DNA from: Foliimonas ilicis
Lineage (GTDB): Bacteria; Pseudomonadota; Alphaproteobacteria; Rhizobiales; Rhizobiaceae
DNA length: 64,000 nucleotides
Assembly (NCBI RefSeq): GCF_039939195.1
Contig: NZ_JBDUUH010000003.1
Coordinates: 372,001 to 436,000 of the forward strand
Direction: 5' to 3'
In this document: one piece after another, positions 32,275-41,106 of the stretch
How the letters are laid out: each line of letters opens with the position of its first letter
Numbering within the stretch: position 1 is the stretch's first letter
Made by a program: the position numbers and the translations under genes
Notes under the pieces: model-generated
The model's database searches: none
Told to the model about the DNA's origin: nothing
Seen by the model: the letters and a program-made list of their open reading frames with translations, nothing else

Positions 32275-32505
32275 CCAGCGACGAAGAGCTTCTGAAAGCT
32301 GCGCTGGATAACTGCACAATGCCAGACGACGAACCTTCATGTATTTCCGTCCGCGCCCTGGCCTTCAATGGCTGGCGGCGCGGACGCCCGGTTCCAAGAA
32401 GCACCGCTTCTGAGTGCCGCCCTGCTTGCAGGCGCTATTCCCGTTTTCAATTCACATCTTCAGCAACGAAAGGACGGTCGCCGCAGGGCGCTCGGGGTTT
32501 GACAT
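32275..32505 (+). ncRNA. Structured leader upstream of terC (candidate terC RNA motif)
   Basis: The 311-base gap before the TerC gene holds a series of strong hairpins. They are CCAGCG/CGCTGG (32275-32280 with 32302-32307) enclosing AGCTT/AAGCT; GTCCGCGCC/GGCGCGGAC (32349-32357 with 32377-32385); and AGAAGC/GCTTCT (32397-32402 with 32406-32411). A GCCCTGC stretch near 32419 could pair with GCAGGGC at 32483-32489, close to the ribosome site. A terC RNA motif has been described before terC genes in alphaproteobacteria, and this is a good candidate for a cis-regulatory member. I see no yybP-ykoY core. The class assignment needs a covariance search. Confidence 0.6.
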
Positions 32506-34074
32506 ATGCTATTTGAATGGATGTCCGATCCGGCCGCATGGGCCGGTCTGGCGACGCTGATCGTTCTCGAAATCGTTCTCGGCATCGACAATCTCGTCTT
32601 CATTGCGATCCTTGCCGACAAGCTGCCGCCGCATCAACGCGAGAAGGCGCGTCTCATCGGCCTTTCGCTGGCACTCATCATGCGGCTTGCGCTGTTGGCA
32701 TCCATCGCCTGGATCGTCACGCTGACCCAGCCGCTTTTCAGCGTCTTCGATTATGATTTCTCGGGGCGCGACCTGATCCTGATCTTCGGTGGCGTGTTCC
32801 TGCTGTTCAAGGGCACGATGGAATTACACGAACGCCTCGAGGGCCACTCGGCACGAAAGGAAGGCAAGGTCGCGCATGCCGTTTTCTGGCAGGTTCTGAT
32901 CCAGATCGTCGTGCTGGACGCCGTATTTTCGCTGGATAGCGTCATCACGGCGGTCGGGATGGTCGAGCATCTTTCGGTCATGATGATCGCGGTTATCGTC
33001 GCAATCGGCGTCATGATGCTGTCGTCCAAGCCGCTGATGGCCTTCGTGTCGAAGCATCCGACGGTGGTCATTCTGTGCCTTGGCTTCCTCATGATGATCG
33101 GCTTCTCGCTGGTTATCGAAGGCTTCGGCTTTCATGTGCCGAAAGGGTATCTCTATGCCGCAATCGGCTTCTCGGTTCTCATCGAGGCGTTCAATCAGAT
33201 CGGTCGCCGCAACCGTGAAAAGATGGTCACGACCGGCGATCTTCGCGACCGTACTGCGGATGCCGTTCTGCGGCTTCTGGGCGGTAAGCGGGGCGATGCC
33301 GGTCTTGGCGAAACGGCAGATGTAATCGCCGAACAGGTCGCCGAAAACGGTGTTTTCGGGCGCGAGGAAAAGGAGATGATCCAGGGCGTCCTGACGCTGG
33401 CCGACAGGCCGGTCATCTCGATCATGACGCCGCGCACCGACATCGACTGGCTCGATCTCGATGAAGATCAGGAAACGCTGCGTGCCAAGATCCTCGATCT
33501 CGGCCGTTCGCGCTTCCTGCTGGCGCGCGGCACGCTGGACAATTTCGTCGGCGTGGCTCTGGCCAAGGATTTGCTGCGTGATCTTCTTAAAGGCGGTGAA
33601 GTCGATCTGGAGCGCTCGCTGCGCCAGCCATTGGTCGTACATGAAAGCGCCAATGTGCTGCGGTTGATGGAGCAGCTTCGCAAATCGACAGTTCAGATGG
33701 CGGTGGTGGTTGACGAATATGGTTCGCTCGAAGGCATCGCAACACCGACTGATATTCTGGAGGCTATTGCCGGTGATTTCCCCGACGAAGGGGAGGAGCA
33801 GCTTGCCGCCGAACAGGCGGATGACGGCTCCTGGCTGGTGGATGGCTGGATCGACATCCGCAAGGCGTCCAATCTGCTCGACGTTGATCTTGTTGATGGG
33901 ACCAACCGCTATTCCACGCTTGCGGGTTTCATCCTCTGGCGGCTTGGCCATCTGCCGGTGGAAGGCGAAATGGTGGAAGCTGATGGCTTGATCCTCGAAG
34001 TCGTGTCGATGAAGCGGCGCAACATTGCGAAAGTCCGCATCCGCAGCGTGAATGAAGAAATGCAGATCGCCTAG
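32506..34074 (+). CDS. TerC-family membrane protein with CBS and CorC_HlyC domains
   Basis: This 522-residue protein has an N-terminal TerC domain of about seven membrane segments (residues 1-235, with VLEIVLGIDNLVFIAI and the DAVFSLDSVITAVGM motif). A cytoplasmic CBS pair follows (about 300-425, VISIMTPRTDIDWLD and VVVDEYGSLEGIATPTDILEAI). The C-terminal CorC_HlyC transporter-associated domain (about 440-520) comes last. Such proteins are linked to manganese or other metal export. The conserved aspartates of both TerC motifs are present. A GGGG site lies eight bases before the ATG at the end of a structured leader that may sense metal or pH. Confidence 0.92.
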   Translation: MLFEWMSDPAAWAGLATLIVLEIVLGIDNLVFIAILADKLPPHQREKARLIGLSLALIMRLALLASIAWIVTLTQPLFSVFDYDFSGRDLILIFGGVFLLFKGTMELHERLEGHSARKEGKVAHAVFWQVLIQIVVLDAVFSLDSVITAVGMVEHLSVMMIAVIVAIGVMMLSSKPLMAFVSKHPTVVILCLGFLMMIGFSLVIEGFGFHVPKGYLYAAIGFSVLIEAFNQIGRRNREKMVTTGDLRDRTADAVLRLLGGKRGDAGLGETADVIAEQVAENGVFGREEKEMIQGVLTLADRPVISIMTPRTDIDWLDLDEDQETLRAKILDLGRSRFLLARGTLDNFVGVALAKDLLRDLLKGGEVDLERSLRQPLVVHESANVLRLMEQLRKSTVQMAVVVDEYGSLEGIATPTDILEAIAGDFPDEGEEQLAAEQADDGSWLVDGWIDIRKASNLLDVDLVDGTNRYSTLAGFILWRLGHLPVEGEMVEADGLILEVVSMKRRNIAKVRIRSVNEEMQIA

Positions 34075-34142
34075 CCCATTTCGTGAGGGAGGGCTTTAAA
34101 AGCCCTTCCGGCTCGATTGTGGAAATTCCGAAGTTTCAGTAT

Positions 34143-34180
34143 TGAAAACGATTTCATTTCTTCCTACAATCGATTTCATT
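34143..34180 (+). promoter_or_regulatory. Two LacI-type operators before the second sugar transporter
   Basis: TGAAAACGATTTCA (34143-34156) is a near-palindrome with the central CG typical of LacI/GalR operators. CGATTTCATT occurs at 34149-34158 and again at 34171-34180, exactly 22 bases apart (about two helical turns). The LacI-family regulator encoded at the end of the operon is the likely ligand. Confidence 0.65.
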
Positions 34181-34202
34181 GGTTCTTTATGGGAGGAAAA
34201 TC

Positions 34203-35225
34203 ATGAAAATCACCGCTCTAGCCGTGTCCGCAGCCGCGCTTATGGCCTTTTCCGTTTCGGCGTCTTACGCCGAAGATTTCAAGATCGGCCTGTCGAATGG
34301 CTGGGTAGGCAGCGAATGGCGCACCCAGATGATCGACGAGGCGCGCGCCGCGGCAGCAGCCTGGAAAGAAAAGGGCGTCAACGTCGAAGTCGTCGTGCAG
34401 AGCGCGAATGTCGATGTTCCCGGCCAGATCGCGCATGTGCGCAACTTCATCAATGAAGGCGTGAACGCCATCATCATCAACCCGAACAGCCCGACGGCTT
34501 TCGATCCGGTTTTCGCGCAGGCCAAGGAAGCAGGCATTCTGGTCATCTCGACCGATGCTGAAGTCTCCTCGCCGGATGCGACCTATGTCGGCATCGATCA
34601 GAAGGCATGGGGCGCTGCAGGCGCGAAGTGGCTTGCCGAAACGCTCGGCGGCAAGGGCAATGTCGTCGCCATCAACGGCGTCGCGGGCCATCCGGCCAAT
34701 GAAATGCGCGTTGCAGGCTACAAGGAAGTCTTCGGCCAGTATCCCGACATCAAGATCGTCAACGAAGTGAATGCGAACTGGGATCAGGCGCAGGGCCAGC
34801 AGGCTATGCAGAACGTTCTGGCGACCTATCCGGACATCAACGGCGTCTGGGTGCAGGACGGCATGGCGGACGGCGCGTGGAAGTCGATCATCGCAGCCGG
34901 CAAGAAGGATGACATCGCGGCCACCGGCGAAATCCGCAAGGACTTCATCGACATCTGGACGGCTGACAAGCTTAACTCCGGCGCATCGGTGAACCCTCCC
35001 GGCGTCATGGCCAGCGCGCTCAACGTCGCTGTTCTCATGCTGCAGGGCAAGGAACTGAAGGAACCGGCGACCGCCGGGCAGTACAAGAACGCGATGTACC
35101 TGCCGATCCCGTTCATCGACTCGAATAATCTTGCCGAAGCGGCCACGGCTGTCGAAGGCAAGCCGGGATATTATTCCTACACGAACGAGCTCTCGATCGG
35201 CGACGCCGAAGCGCTCTTCAAGTAA
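34203..35225 (+). CDS. Sugar ABC transporter, periplasmic binding protein
   Basis: This 340-residue protein has a signal peptide (ALMAFSVSASYAED, cleavage near residue 24) and a type 1 periplasmic-binding fold (FKIGLSNGWVGSEWR, IIINPNSPTAFDPV, GVWVQDGMADGAWKSI). Aromatic residues near the N-terminus and in NANWDQAQGQQA suggest a sugar ligand, but the identity is unknown. It leads an operon of ATPase, two permeases, LacI regulator and a Gfo/Idh enzyme. GGGAGG lies seven bases before the ATG at 34203; an upstream start at 34179 would extend the signal peptide needlessly. A hairpin follows the stop. Confidence 0.88.
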   Translation: MKITALAVSAAALMAFSVSASYAEDFKIGLSNGWVGSEWRTQMIDEARAAAAAWKEKGVNVEVVVQSANVDVPGQIAHVRNFINEGVNAIIINPNSPTAFDPVFAQAKEAGILVISTDAEVSSPDATYVGIDQKAWGAAGAKWLAETLGGKGNVVAINGVAGHPANEMRVAGYKEVFGQYPDIKIVNEVNANWDQAQGQQAMQNVLATYPDINGVWVQDGMADGAWKSIIAAGKKDDIAATGEIRKDFIDIWTADKLNSGASVNPPGVMASALNVAVLMLQGKELKEPATAGQYKNAMYLPIPFIDSNNLAEAATAVEGKPGYYSYTNELSIGDAEALFK

Positions 35226-35242
35226 GTTCTCTTAGAGACGAG

Positions 35243-35268
35243 GGAGTGCGGCGCTAAAGCCGCGCTCC
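35243..35268 (+). other. Intercistronic hairpin after the binding-protein gene
   Basis: GGAGTGCGGC (35243-35252) pairs with GCCGCGCTCC (35259-35268), ten pairs including one G-T, around a six-base loop. No T-run follows, so it is more likely an mRNA-stabilising or attenuating element than a full terminator. The inositol transporter operon has a similar hairpin in the same place. Confidence 0.6.
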
Positions 35269-35296
35269 TAAGACCGTCCGACACGGAGAGGCTGTC

Positions 35297-36805
35297 ATGC
35301 CCAAGCTGAAACTGATCGGCGTAAGCAAGGCTTACGGCGCGACGCTCGCTTTACGTCGCGGAGACCTCGAAATCGAAAGTGGCGAAGTGCATGTGCTGAT
35401 CGGCTCCAACGGGTCGGGCAAGAGCACGCTTTGCAAGATCGTCGCGGGCAGTGTGCGGCCAGATGGCGGCGAAGTCCTGCTCGACGGCAAGCCCGTGACC
35501 ATCTCCGGTCCGCAGGCAGCGCGCCAACTCGGCATCGGTATTTTCTATCAGGAACTCAGCCTCGCAGCACATCGCAGCGTCGCGGAAAACATCTGCCTTT
35601 CAGATTTGCCCGCAAAGAACGGCCTGTTCGTCGATGAGCAAGCGTTAAGCGAGAAAGCCGCGCGCTACATCGCGCTGTTCGATGGCGTAACGGGCGACGA
35701 TTTCTCCGCCGATGCGACGGTCGAGACGCTTCGCGCCGACCAGAGGCAGCTTGTCGAAATCATGAAGACGCTTTCGTCGGAAGCGCCTGTTCTGATCTTC
35801 GATGAACCGACGTCGGCGCTCGATCGCTCGCAGGTGGAGCGTTTCTTCGAAATTCTTCGCGACCTGAAAAGTCAGGGTCGCAGCATCGTTTTCATCTCGC
35901 ATCGCATGGACGAGATTTTCGCACTCGGCGACCGCGTCACGGTCATTCGCGACGGCGAAACTGTCGGCACGGAGCGCATCGTCGATACAGACCCGGCAGC
36001 CGTCATCCGCATGATGGTCGGCGCGCAAGAAGAGCTGGCGCCACCATCCGCGCCGCCTGCGGAGGTTTCCGTGAAAGAGGGAGCGCAAGCCGTACTTTCC
36101 GTGCGAAATCTTTCGGGGCGCGGTTTCCACAACATCGATTTGAATGTGGCAAAGGGCGAGATCGTGGGTCTCGGCGGACTGCACGGGCAGGGGCAATCCG
36201 CACTGCTGCGCGCCATTTTCGGTGCCGCACCTCCGACATCCGGCGAGATAGAGCTTTCCGGCAAGGCGTTTCGCCCGACAAATCCGCGCGAGGCGATCCG
36301 CAAGGGCTGCGCCTATGTTTCGGGCGACCGGGGCAGAGACGGCATCGTCAATGGCCGCCCGATCCTTGAGAACGTCACGCCGATCCATTTCTTGCGCAAA
36401 GGCATGTGGCTGGCGCGTCCTTCCGAGCTGAAGGACAAGGTGCTGCAAGCCTTGAAGGCGATGAACACCAAATTCGCCGGGCTTTCCGCGCCGATCAATT
36501 CGCTGTCTGGCGGCAATCAGCAGAAGGTCGTCATCGCGCGCTGGTTGATCGAGCGGCCGGATGTGCTGCTGCTCGACGACCCCACAAAAGGCATCGACCT
36601 TTCCGCGAAGGCAGATCTGTTTGCGCTTATTCGCAAGCTTGCCGGGGAGGGCATGGGCATCGTTCTGTACTCCTCGGAAGACGTCGAGCTTCTGAACAAT
36701 GCCGACCGCATTCTGGTCTTCAATGGCGGCTCGCTGCGGCGCGAGTTGACCGGTGAGGACCGAACCCGGTTCAATCTTTATCAAGCAGCCTATGAGGCCG
36801 CATAA
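35297..36805 (+). CDS. Sugar ABC transporter, double ATPase subunit
   Basis: This 502-residue fused ABC protein of the RbsA/MglA class has a first Walker A GSNGSGKST (about residue 36), Walker B VLIFDEPTSALD, and in the second half the signature LSGGNQQKVVIARWL with VLLLDDPTKGID. The second Walker A is degenerate (GLHGQGQS), as usual for the class. The second Walker B reads DDP rather than DEP, so the catalytic glutamate of that site is aspartate. It works with the two permeases that follow. Its stop overlaps the next ATG as TAATG. Confidence 0.92.
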   Translation: MPKLKLIGVSKAYGATLALRRGDLEIESGEVHVLIGSNGSGKSTLCKIVAGSVRPDGGEVLLDGKPVTISGPQAARQLGIGIFYQELSLAAHRSVAENICLSDLPAKNGLFVDEQALSEKAARYIALFDGVTGDDFSADATVETLRADQRQLVEIMKTLSSEAPVLIFDEPTSALDRSQVERFFEILRDLKSQGRSIVFISHRMDEIFALGDRVTVIRDGETVGTERIVDTDPAAVIRMMVGAQEELAPPSAPPAEVSVKEGAQAVLSVRNLSGRGFHNIDLNVAKGEIVGLGGLHGQGQSALLRAIFGAAPPTSGEIELSGKAFRPTNPREAIRKGCAYVSGDRGRDGIVNGRPILENVTPIHFLRKGMWLARPSELKDKVLQALKAMNTKFAGLSAPINSLSGGNQQKVVIARWLIERPDVLLLDDPTKGIDLSAKADLFALIRKLAGEGMGIVLYSSEDVELLNNADRILVFNGGSLRRELTGEDRTRFNLYQAAYEAA

Positions 36806-37794
36806 TGTCGATTACCGTTGCAACTCCTGTGAAGAAGGCCGGGCGCGTAAAGCAGCTCTTTGAGCGGTTTCCGTTCCTGCCAGCGCTTGTCATTCTTGTG
36901 GTTCTTTTTGCGCTGAACGGCATTTATCAGCCGCGAAGCATAAGCTTTGTGGGCATTACCGGCCTCACCAAGACCTATCTCGCCTTGATGATGCTGGCCG
37001 TCGCGCAAACCTATGTGGTCTTCGCGGGCGACATCGATCTGTCGGCTGGCGCGATCATCTCGCTGGTCAATGTCGTTATCATCGTCTTGATGGAGCAATG
37101 GGGCGGCAGCGGGCTTTCGGTGGTTGCCGCGCTCGGCGTCGGCCTGCTGGTCGGCCTGGCCTGCGGGGTCGTTAACGGTTTCGTCGTGGCGGGGCTGCGG
37201 CTTCAACCGATCGTTGCGACCTTTGCGACGGGCATCTTCTTTACCGGCCTTGCGCTTTATGTACTGCCGGTTGCTGGCACTCCGGCACCCGCCGCGTTCT
37301 GGCGCACTTATGGCGGGCGCATCCTTGAAATTCCGTTCGTATTTTACGCCGTGATCGTGTTCGCCATCGTGCTTTACGTGCTTGCCCGCACAAGGTTGGC
37401 CACGCAATTGCTGGCAGTCGGCGATGATGCGCAGGCGGCATTCCAGAGCGGCTTGCCGACGACCGCGATCCGCATTCGCGGCTATGCGCTTTGCGGTGTC
37501 TTTGCAGCGCTCGCGGCCTTCTGCATCACCGGCGACACCGCCAGCGGCGACCCGCTGGTCGGCGGCAAGATGACACTGTTCAGCGTCGCAGCCGTAGTGC
37601 TTGGCGGCAGCGCTTTGTCTGGCGGTTTCGGCACTGTCGTCGGCTCGGTGATCGGCGCGCTCATCATCGGCCTCATCAACTCGCTGGTCTATTTCGTCGG
37701 CACGCCTTCCGAATGGCAGAACCTCGTGCAGGGCATCGCAATTCTGGCGGCTCTCATGGCCGGAATTCTGGTTGGCAGGGGGGCACGGCGATGA
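36805..37794 (+). CDS. Sugar ABC transporter, permease 1
   Basis: This 329-residue permease of the RbsC/AraH family has about eight to ten membrane segments. Motifs include FAGDIDLSAGAIISLVNV (about residue 74), AGLRLQPIVATFATG and LGGSALSGGFGTVVGS. It pairs with the second permease encoded immediately after, so the channel is probably a heterodimer, unlike the single-permease inositol transporter. The stop and next start overlap as ATGA. The substrate is unknown. Confidence 0.9.
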   Translation: MSITVATPVKKAGRVKQLFERFPFLPALVILVVLFALNGIYQPRSISFVGITGLTKTYLALMMLAVAQTYVVFAGDIDLSAGAIISLVNVVIIVLMEQWGGSGLSVVAALGVGLLVGLACGVVNGFVVAGLRLQPIVATFATGIFFTGLALYVLPVAGTPAPAAFWRTYGGRILEIPFVFYAVIVFAIVLYVLARTRLATQLLAVGDDAQAAFQSGLPTTAIRIRGYALCGVFAALAAFCITGDTASGDPLVGGKMTLFSVAAVVLGGSALSGGFGTVVGSVIGALIIGLINSLVYFVGTPSEWQNLVQGIAILAALMAGILVGRGARR

Positions 37795-38780
37795 CGATGG
37801 AAAGCCAGGTGAAAGCTAGAACGGTGAGCCCCGTCGTGACATTTCTGAAGCATCCGCTCGTCATTGCGCTGATCCTGATCGTGCTGCTTTTGATGCTGGG
37901 CGAGGCGCTGTCGCCGGGCTTTGCCTCCGGGCAGCAAATCCTGCGGCTTTTGATCGTGGCGGCCTTCCTAGGCATCGTCGCGGCGGGTCAGAATCTCGTC
38001 ATTCTCGGCGGTCGCGAAGGCATTGATCTCTCGGTCGGCGGTGTCGTGTCGCTTTCGGCAATCATCGCCGGAAACCTGATGAGCGGCGCTGACAGCGGCA
38101 TCGTTCCGGCCATCATCGCCTGCATTGCGACGGGCGCATTGTTCGGCTTGATCAACGGGCTCGGCGTCACGCTTCTGCGCATTCCGCCGCTGGTGATGAC
38201 GCTCGGCATGTTGGGCGTTCTGCAAGGCCTTCTGGTGGTGATCCGGCAGGGCATCCCATCGGGCAGGGCTGCTCCTGCTCTTTCCCAATTCGTGACGCAG
38301 CCTGTGCTGCTTGGGCTGCCGGGTATCATCTGGCTCTGGATCGCAATCGGCCTCGTCATGGCATTTATCCTGAACCGCACGGTATTTGGCTATCGCATCT
38401 ATGCGGTGGGCTCGAACGAGCAGGCGGCGTTCATGGCAGGCGTTCCGGTGAAGATGGTGCGCATCGCGCTGTTCATGCTGTCGGGCGTGTTCGCGGCAAT
38501 CGCCGGCATCTGCCTGCTCGGCTATTCGGGCTCGTCATTCTCGAATGTCGGCGAGCAATACATGCTGCCTTCCATTATCGCGGTCGTCTTTGGCGGAACG
38601 CCGCTTGCGGGCGGGAAGGGCGGCTATACCGGCACGATGGCGGGTGCTGTGCTACTCATCGTGCTGCAAAGCATCCTGACGACGGTCAATATCGACGAGT
38701 CCGGCAGGCAGATGGTGTTCGGCGCGACGCTGCTGCTCCTGATGCTGTTCTACGGTCGCGGACGGGCGATGCGGGCATGA
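37791..38780 (+). CDS. Sugar ABC transporter, permease 2
   Basis: This 329-residue permease is of the same family as its neighbour. The N-terminus MTMESQVKARTVSPVV is polar, followed by eight or more membrane helices. The motifs LGGREGIDLSVGGVVSLSA (about residue 65), LRIPPLVMTLGMLGVLQG and FGGTPLAGGKGGYTGT are typical. The ATG at 37791 is fixed by the ATGA overlap; the frame is open for 300 bases upstream only as a shadow of permease 1. Its stop overlaps the start of the LacI regulator by four bases. Confidence 0.9.
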   Translation: MTMESQVKARTVSPVVTFLKHPLVIALILIVLLLMLGEALSPGFASGQQILRLLIVAAFLGIVAAGQNLVILGGREGIDLSVGGVVSLSAIIAGNLMSGADSGIVPAIIACIATGALFGLINGLGVTLLRIPPLVMTLGMLGVLQGLLVVIRQGIPSGRAAPALSQFVTQPVLLGLPGIIWLWIAIGLVMAFILNRTVFGYRIYAVGSNEQAAFMAGVPVKMVRIALFMLSGVFAAIAGICLLGYSGSSFSNVGEQYMLPSIIAVVFGGTPLAGGKGGYTGTMAGAVLLIVLQSILTTVNIDESGRQMVFGATLLLLMLFYGRGRAMRA

Positions 38781-39796
38781 ACAACGAGCGTCCGCGCATC
38801 AAGGATATTGCCGAGCGGCTTGGTGTTTCGGCGGCAACGGTTTCGCGCGCACTGAGCGATAGCGGCCTTGTCGCCGAGCCGACGCTTTCGCGCATTCGCG
38901 AGGCGGCACGCGACCTGAAATATCGACCGAATGTGAGCGCCCGCAATCTGCGAACCCGCAAATCCATGGCGATCCTCATGGTCGTGCGCGACGTTGGAAA
39001 CCCGTTCTATCTCGACGTCATGAAAGGCGTGGAAGCCGCTGCGCGCGAGGCGGGCTATTCTGTCCTGATGGGTAACACCGAAAGCAATTCGGATCGCGAA
39101 AGCGAGTATTTCGATATGCTGCGCGATGGCCATGCAGACGGCATGATCCTGATGACCGGCAAGCTGCCGGGCAAGCCCGGTTTCATGCAGGAACTGCCGG
39201 ACGATCTGCCGGTTGTCGTCGCGCTGGAGATCATCGAGAACACCCATTTCTCGCATGTGCAGATCGACAATATCGAAGCCGCGCGGAAGGCGGTCGATCA
39301 TCTGATCGGGCTCGGACATCGCCGCATCGCGCATATCTCCGGCCCGGTCCCGGAAGTCATGAGCATTCATCGCCGCGAAGGCTATCGCGTGGCAATGCGG
39401 GAATCCGGGCTGTCTATCCCTGACGGTTTCGAGCAGCGCGGCGATTATCTTTTGAACACTGGTCGTCTCGCCTGCCGGATGCTGTTTTCGCTGCCCGAAC
39501 CGCCGACCGCGATTTTTGTCGCCAACGATGAAATGGCTTACGGCGTCATTCACGAATTGCGCAGTCTTGGGCGCGAAGTGCCGACGGAAGTTTCCGTCAT
39601 CGGCTTCGACGATCTTTATCTCAGCGAGGCGTTTTTCCCGCCTCTTACAACGGTCAGTCAGCCGCGCGCCGATATCGGTCGCGAGGCGATGACCATGCTG
39701 CTCGGCATCATGTCGGGCAAGGCCGCGCCCGACCATCCGCTGATCATGCCGACTACGTTGGCGATCCGCGGCACGACCGCGCGCGCGCCTTCATAA
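38777..39796 (+). CDS. LacI-family transcriptional regulator
   Basis: This 339-residue regulator has the LacI helix-turn-helix and hinge at the N-terminus (IKDIAERLGVSAATVSRALSD, residues 8-28; YRPNVSARNLRT near 52). A periplasmic-binding-like effector domain follows (about 62-335, with VGNPFYLDVMKGVEAAARE and VIGFDDLYLSEAFFPPLTTV). It is the fifth gene of the second sugar operon and overlaps the permease stop. The two LacI-type operators at 34143-34180 are its likely targets, so it should repress the operon until the transported sugar or a derivative binds. Confidence 0.93.
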   Translation: MNNERPRIKDIAERLGVSAATVSRALSDSGLVAEPTLSRIREAARDLKYRPNVSARNLRTRKSMAILMVVRDVGNPFYLDVMKGVEAAAREAGYSVLMGNTESNSDRESEYFDMLRDGHADGMILMTGKLPGKPGFMQELPDDLPVVVALEIIENTHFSHVQIDNIEAARKAVDHLIGLGHRRIAHISGPVPEVMSIHRREGYRVAMRESGLSIPDGFEQRGDYLLNTGRLACRMLFSLPEPPTAIFVANDEMAYGVIHELRSLGREVPTEVSVIGFDDLYLSEAFFPPLTTVSQPRADIGREAMTMLLGIMSGKAAPDHPLIMPTTLAIRGTTARAPS

Positions 39797-39817
39797 AATT
39801 TCACAGGAGAGGATACT

Positions 39818-41062
39818 ATGACGGGATTCCCGAAAGAAAAGCTGCGCATCGGCTTCATTGGCAGCGGCTTCATCGCCGAGTTTCATCTGAAATCGATGAT
39901 AGCCGTTCGCAATGTCGAGGTTACGGGTGTTTACAGCCGCAAGCCGGAAAATCGGGAGCGTTTTTCCGCACTCGTTTCCAAGCTGGAACTGGGCAATTGC
40001 AAAAGCCACGACAGTCTGGAGTCGCTGTTGCAGGCCGACGACATCGATGCTGTCTGGGTCGTTTCGCCGAACTACACGCGCCTCGACATCATGCGCACGA
40101 TCCATGCCGAAGTGACGGCAGGGCGCAGCGCTCTGGTCGCTGTAGCTTGCGAAAAGCCGCTGGCGCGTACGGTTTCCGAAGCGCGTGAAATGCTGCGGCT
40201 CGCCGAAGATGCAAAGCTCAACCACGGCTATCTGGAAAATCAGGTCTTTGCGACGCCCGTCATTCGCGGCAAGGAAATCATCTGGCGCCGCGCAGCGTCC
40301 GCCACCGGCAGGCCTTATCTGGCCCGCGCTGCGGAAGAGCACTCCGGGCCGCATGAGCCATGGTTCTGGCAGGGCGACAAGCAGGGTGGTGGCGTGCTTT
40401 CCGATATGATGTGCCACAGCGTCGAGGTTGCGCGCCATCTGCTGACCGCTCCCGATGCGCCGCGCAATTCGCTTAAAGTGAAGTCAGTCAACGGCACGGT
40501 CGCGAATTTGAAGTGGACGCGGCCTGCCTATGCCGACCAGCTCAAGGCCCGCTTCGGCGCAGATGTCGATTATCGCAATCGCCCATCCGAAGATTTTGCG
40601 CGCGGCACTGTCCAGTTGGAAGACGAGGAAGGCAACGAGCTGATGATCGAGGCGACGACCTCATGGGCCTATGTGGGCGCCGGCCTTCGCATCCAGCTCG
40701 AACTCCTCGGACCTGAATATGCGATGGAGTTCAATTCTCTAGGAACCGGTCTTAAAGTGTTTATGTCGCGCGCTGTCACAGGTGCCGAGGGCGAGGATCT
40801 TGTCGAAAAGCAGAATGCCGAACAGGGCCTGATGCCGGTGCTCGAAGACGAGGCGGGTGTCTATGGATATACGGACGAAAACCGCCACATGGTCGAATGC
40901 TTCCGAAAGGGCGAAACGCCGATCGAAACATTCCATGACGGTCTGGCCGTCGTCGAAATTCTAATGGGTCTCTATCTCTCGGCCGAAACCGGCGAGACTG
41001 TTCGTTTCCCGGCACCGGAGCTTGAAAACTATGTTCCGGTCGTCGCACGCCGCGGGGCCTGA
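39818..41062 (+). CDS. Gfo/Idh/MocA family oxidoreductase
   Basis: This 414-residue protein has the N-terminal cofactor fold (LRIGFIGSGFIAEFHLKSM), catalytic-lysine motif CEKPLART (about residue 110) and GGGVLSDMMCHSVEVARHLL near 192, where the Asp/His catalytic pair of the family is found. It is longer than inositol dehydrogenase, with insertions typical of the sugar-oxidoreductase branch. It probably oxidises or reduces the sugar imported by the preceding transporter; the substrate is unknown. An AGGAGAGG site lies upstream, and a strong terminator follows. Confidence 0.88.
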   Translation: MTGFPKEKLRIGFIGSGFIAEFHLKSMIAVRNVEVTGVYSRKPENRERFSALVSKLELGNCKSHDSLESLLQADDIDAVWVVSPNYTRLDIMRTIHAEVTAGRSALVAVACEKPLARTVSEAREMLRLAEDAKLNHGYLENQVFATPVIRGKEIIWRRAASATGRPYLARAAEEHSGPHEPWFWQGDKQGGGVLSDMMCHSVEVARHLLTAPDAPRNSLKVKSVNGTVANLKWTRPAYADQLKARFGADVDYRNRPSEDFARGTVQLEDEEGNELMIEATTSWAYVGAGLRIQLELLGPEYAMEFNSLGTGLKVFMSRAVTGAEGEDLVEKQNAEQGLMPVLEDEAGVYGYTDENRHMVECFRKGETPIETFHDGLAVVEILMGLYLSAETGETVRFPAPELENYVPVVARRGA

Positions 41063-41066
41063 AGAA

Positions 41067-41098
41067 AAAAGCCGATCCTGCAATCAGGATCGGCTTTT
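41067..41098. terminator. Rho-independent terminator
   Basis: AAAAGCCGATCCT (41067-41079) and AGGATCGGCTTTT (41086-41098) are perfect 13-base arms around a six-base loop. There are T-runs on both strands. It ends the second sugar operon and the convergent dehydrogenase transcript. Confidence 0.9.
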
Positions 41099-41106
41099 CC
41101 CTGCCA

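Noticed and set aside
32222..32505. yybP-ykoY manganese riboswitch before terC
   Set aside because: This class does precede terC-type genes, but I could not find its conserved core loops here. The terC RNA motif is the better candidate.
32319..32516. A 65-codon frame within the leader before terC
   Set aside because: It overlaps the terC start, has no ribosome site and crosses the RNA hairpins. A structured leader explains the region better.
32824..33951. A 375-codon open frame on the minus strand inside the TerC gene
   Set aside because: It lies wholly antisense to a clear TerC-CBS protein and its translation is charged, low-complexity and without recognisable domains. It is a shadow of codon use in the real gene.
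34084..34108. Hairpin after terC as a Rho-independent terminator
   Set aside because: The stem around GGGCTTT/AAGCCC is good, but no T-run follows, so I did not annotate it as a terminator.
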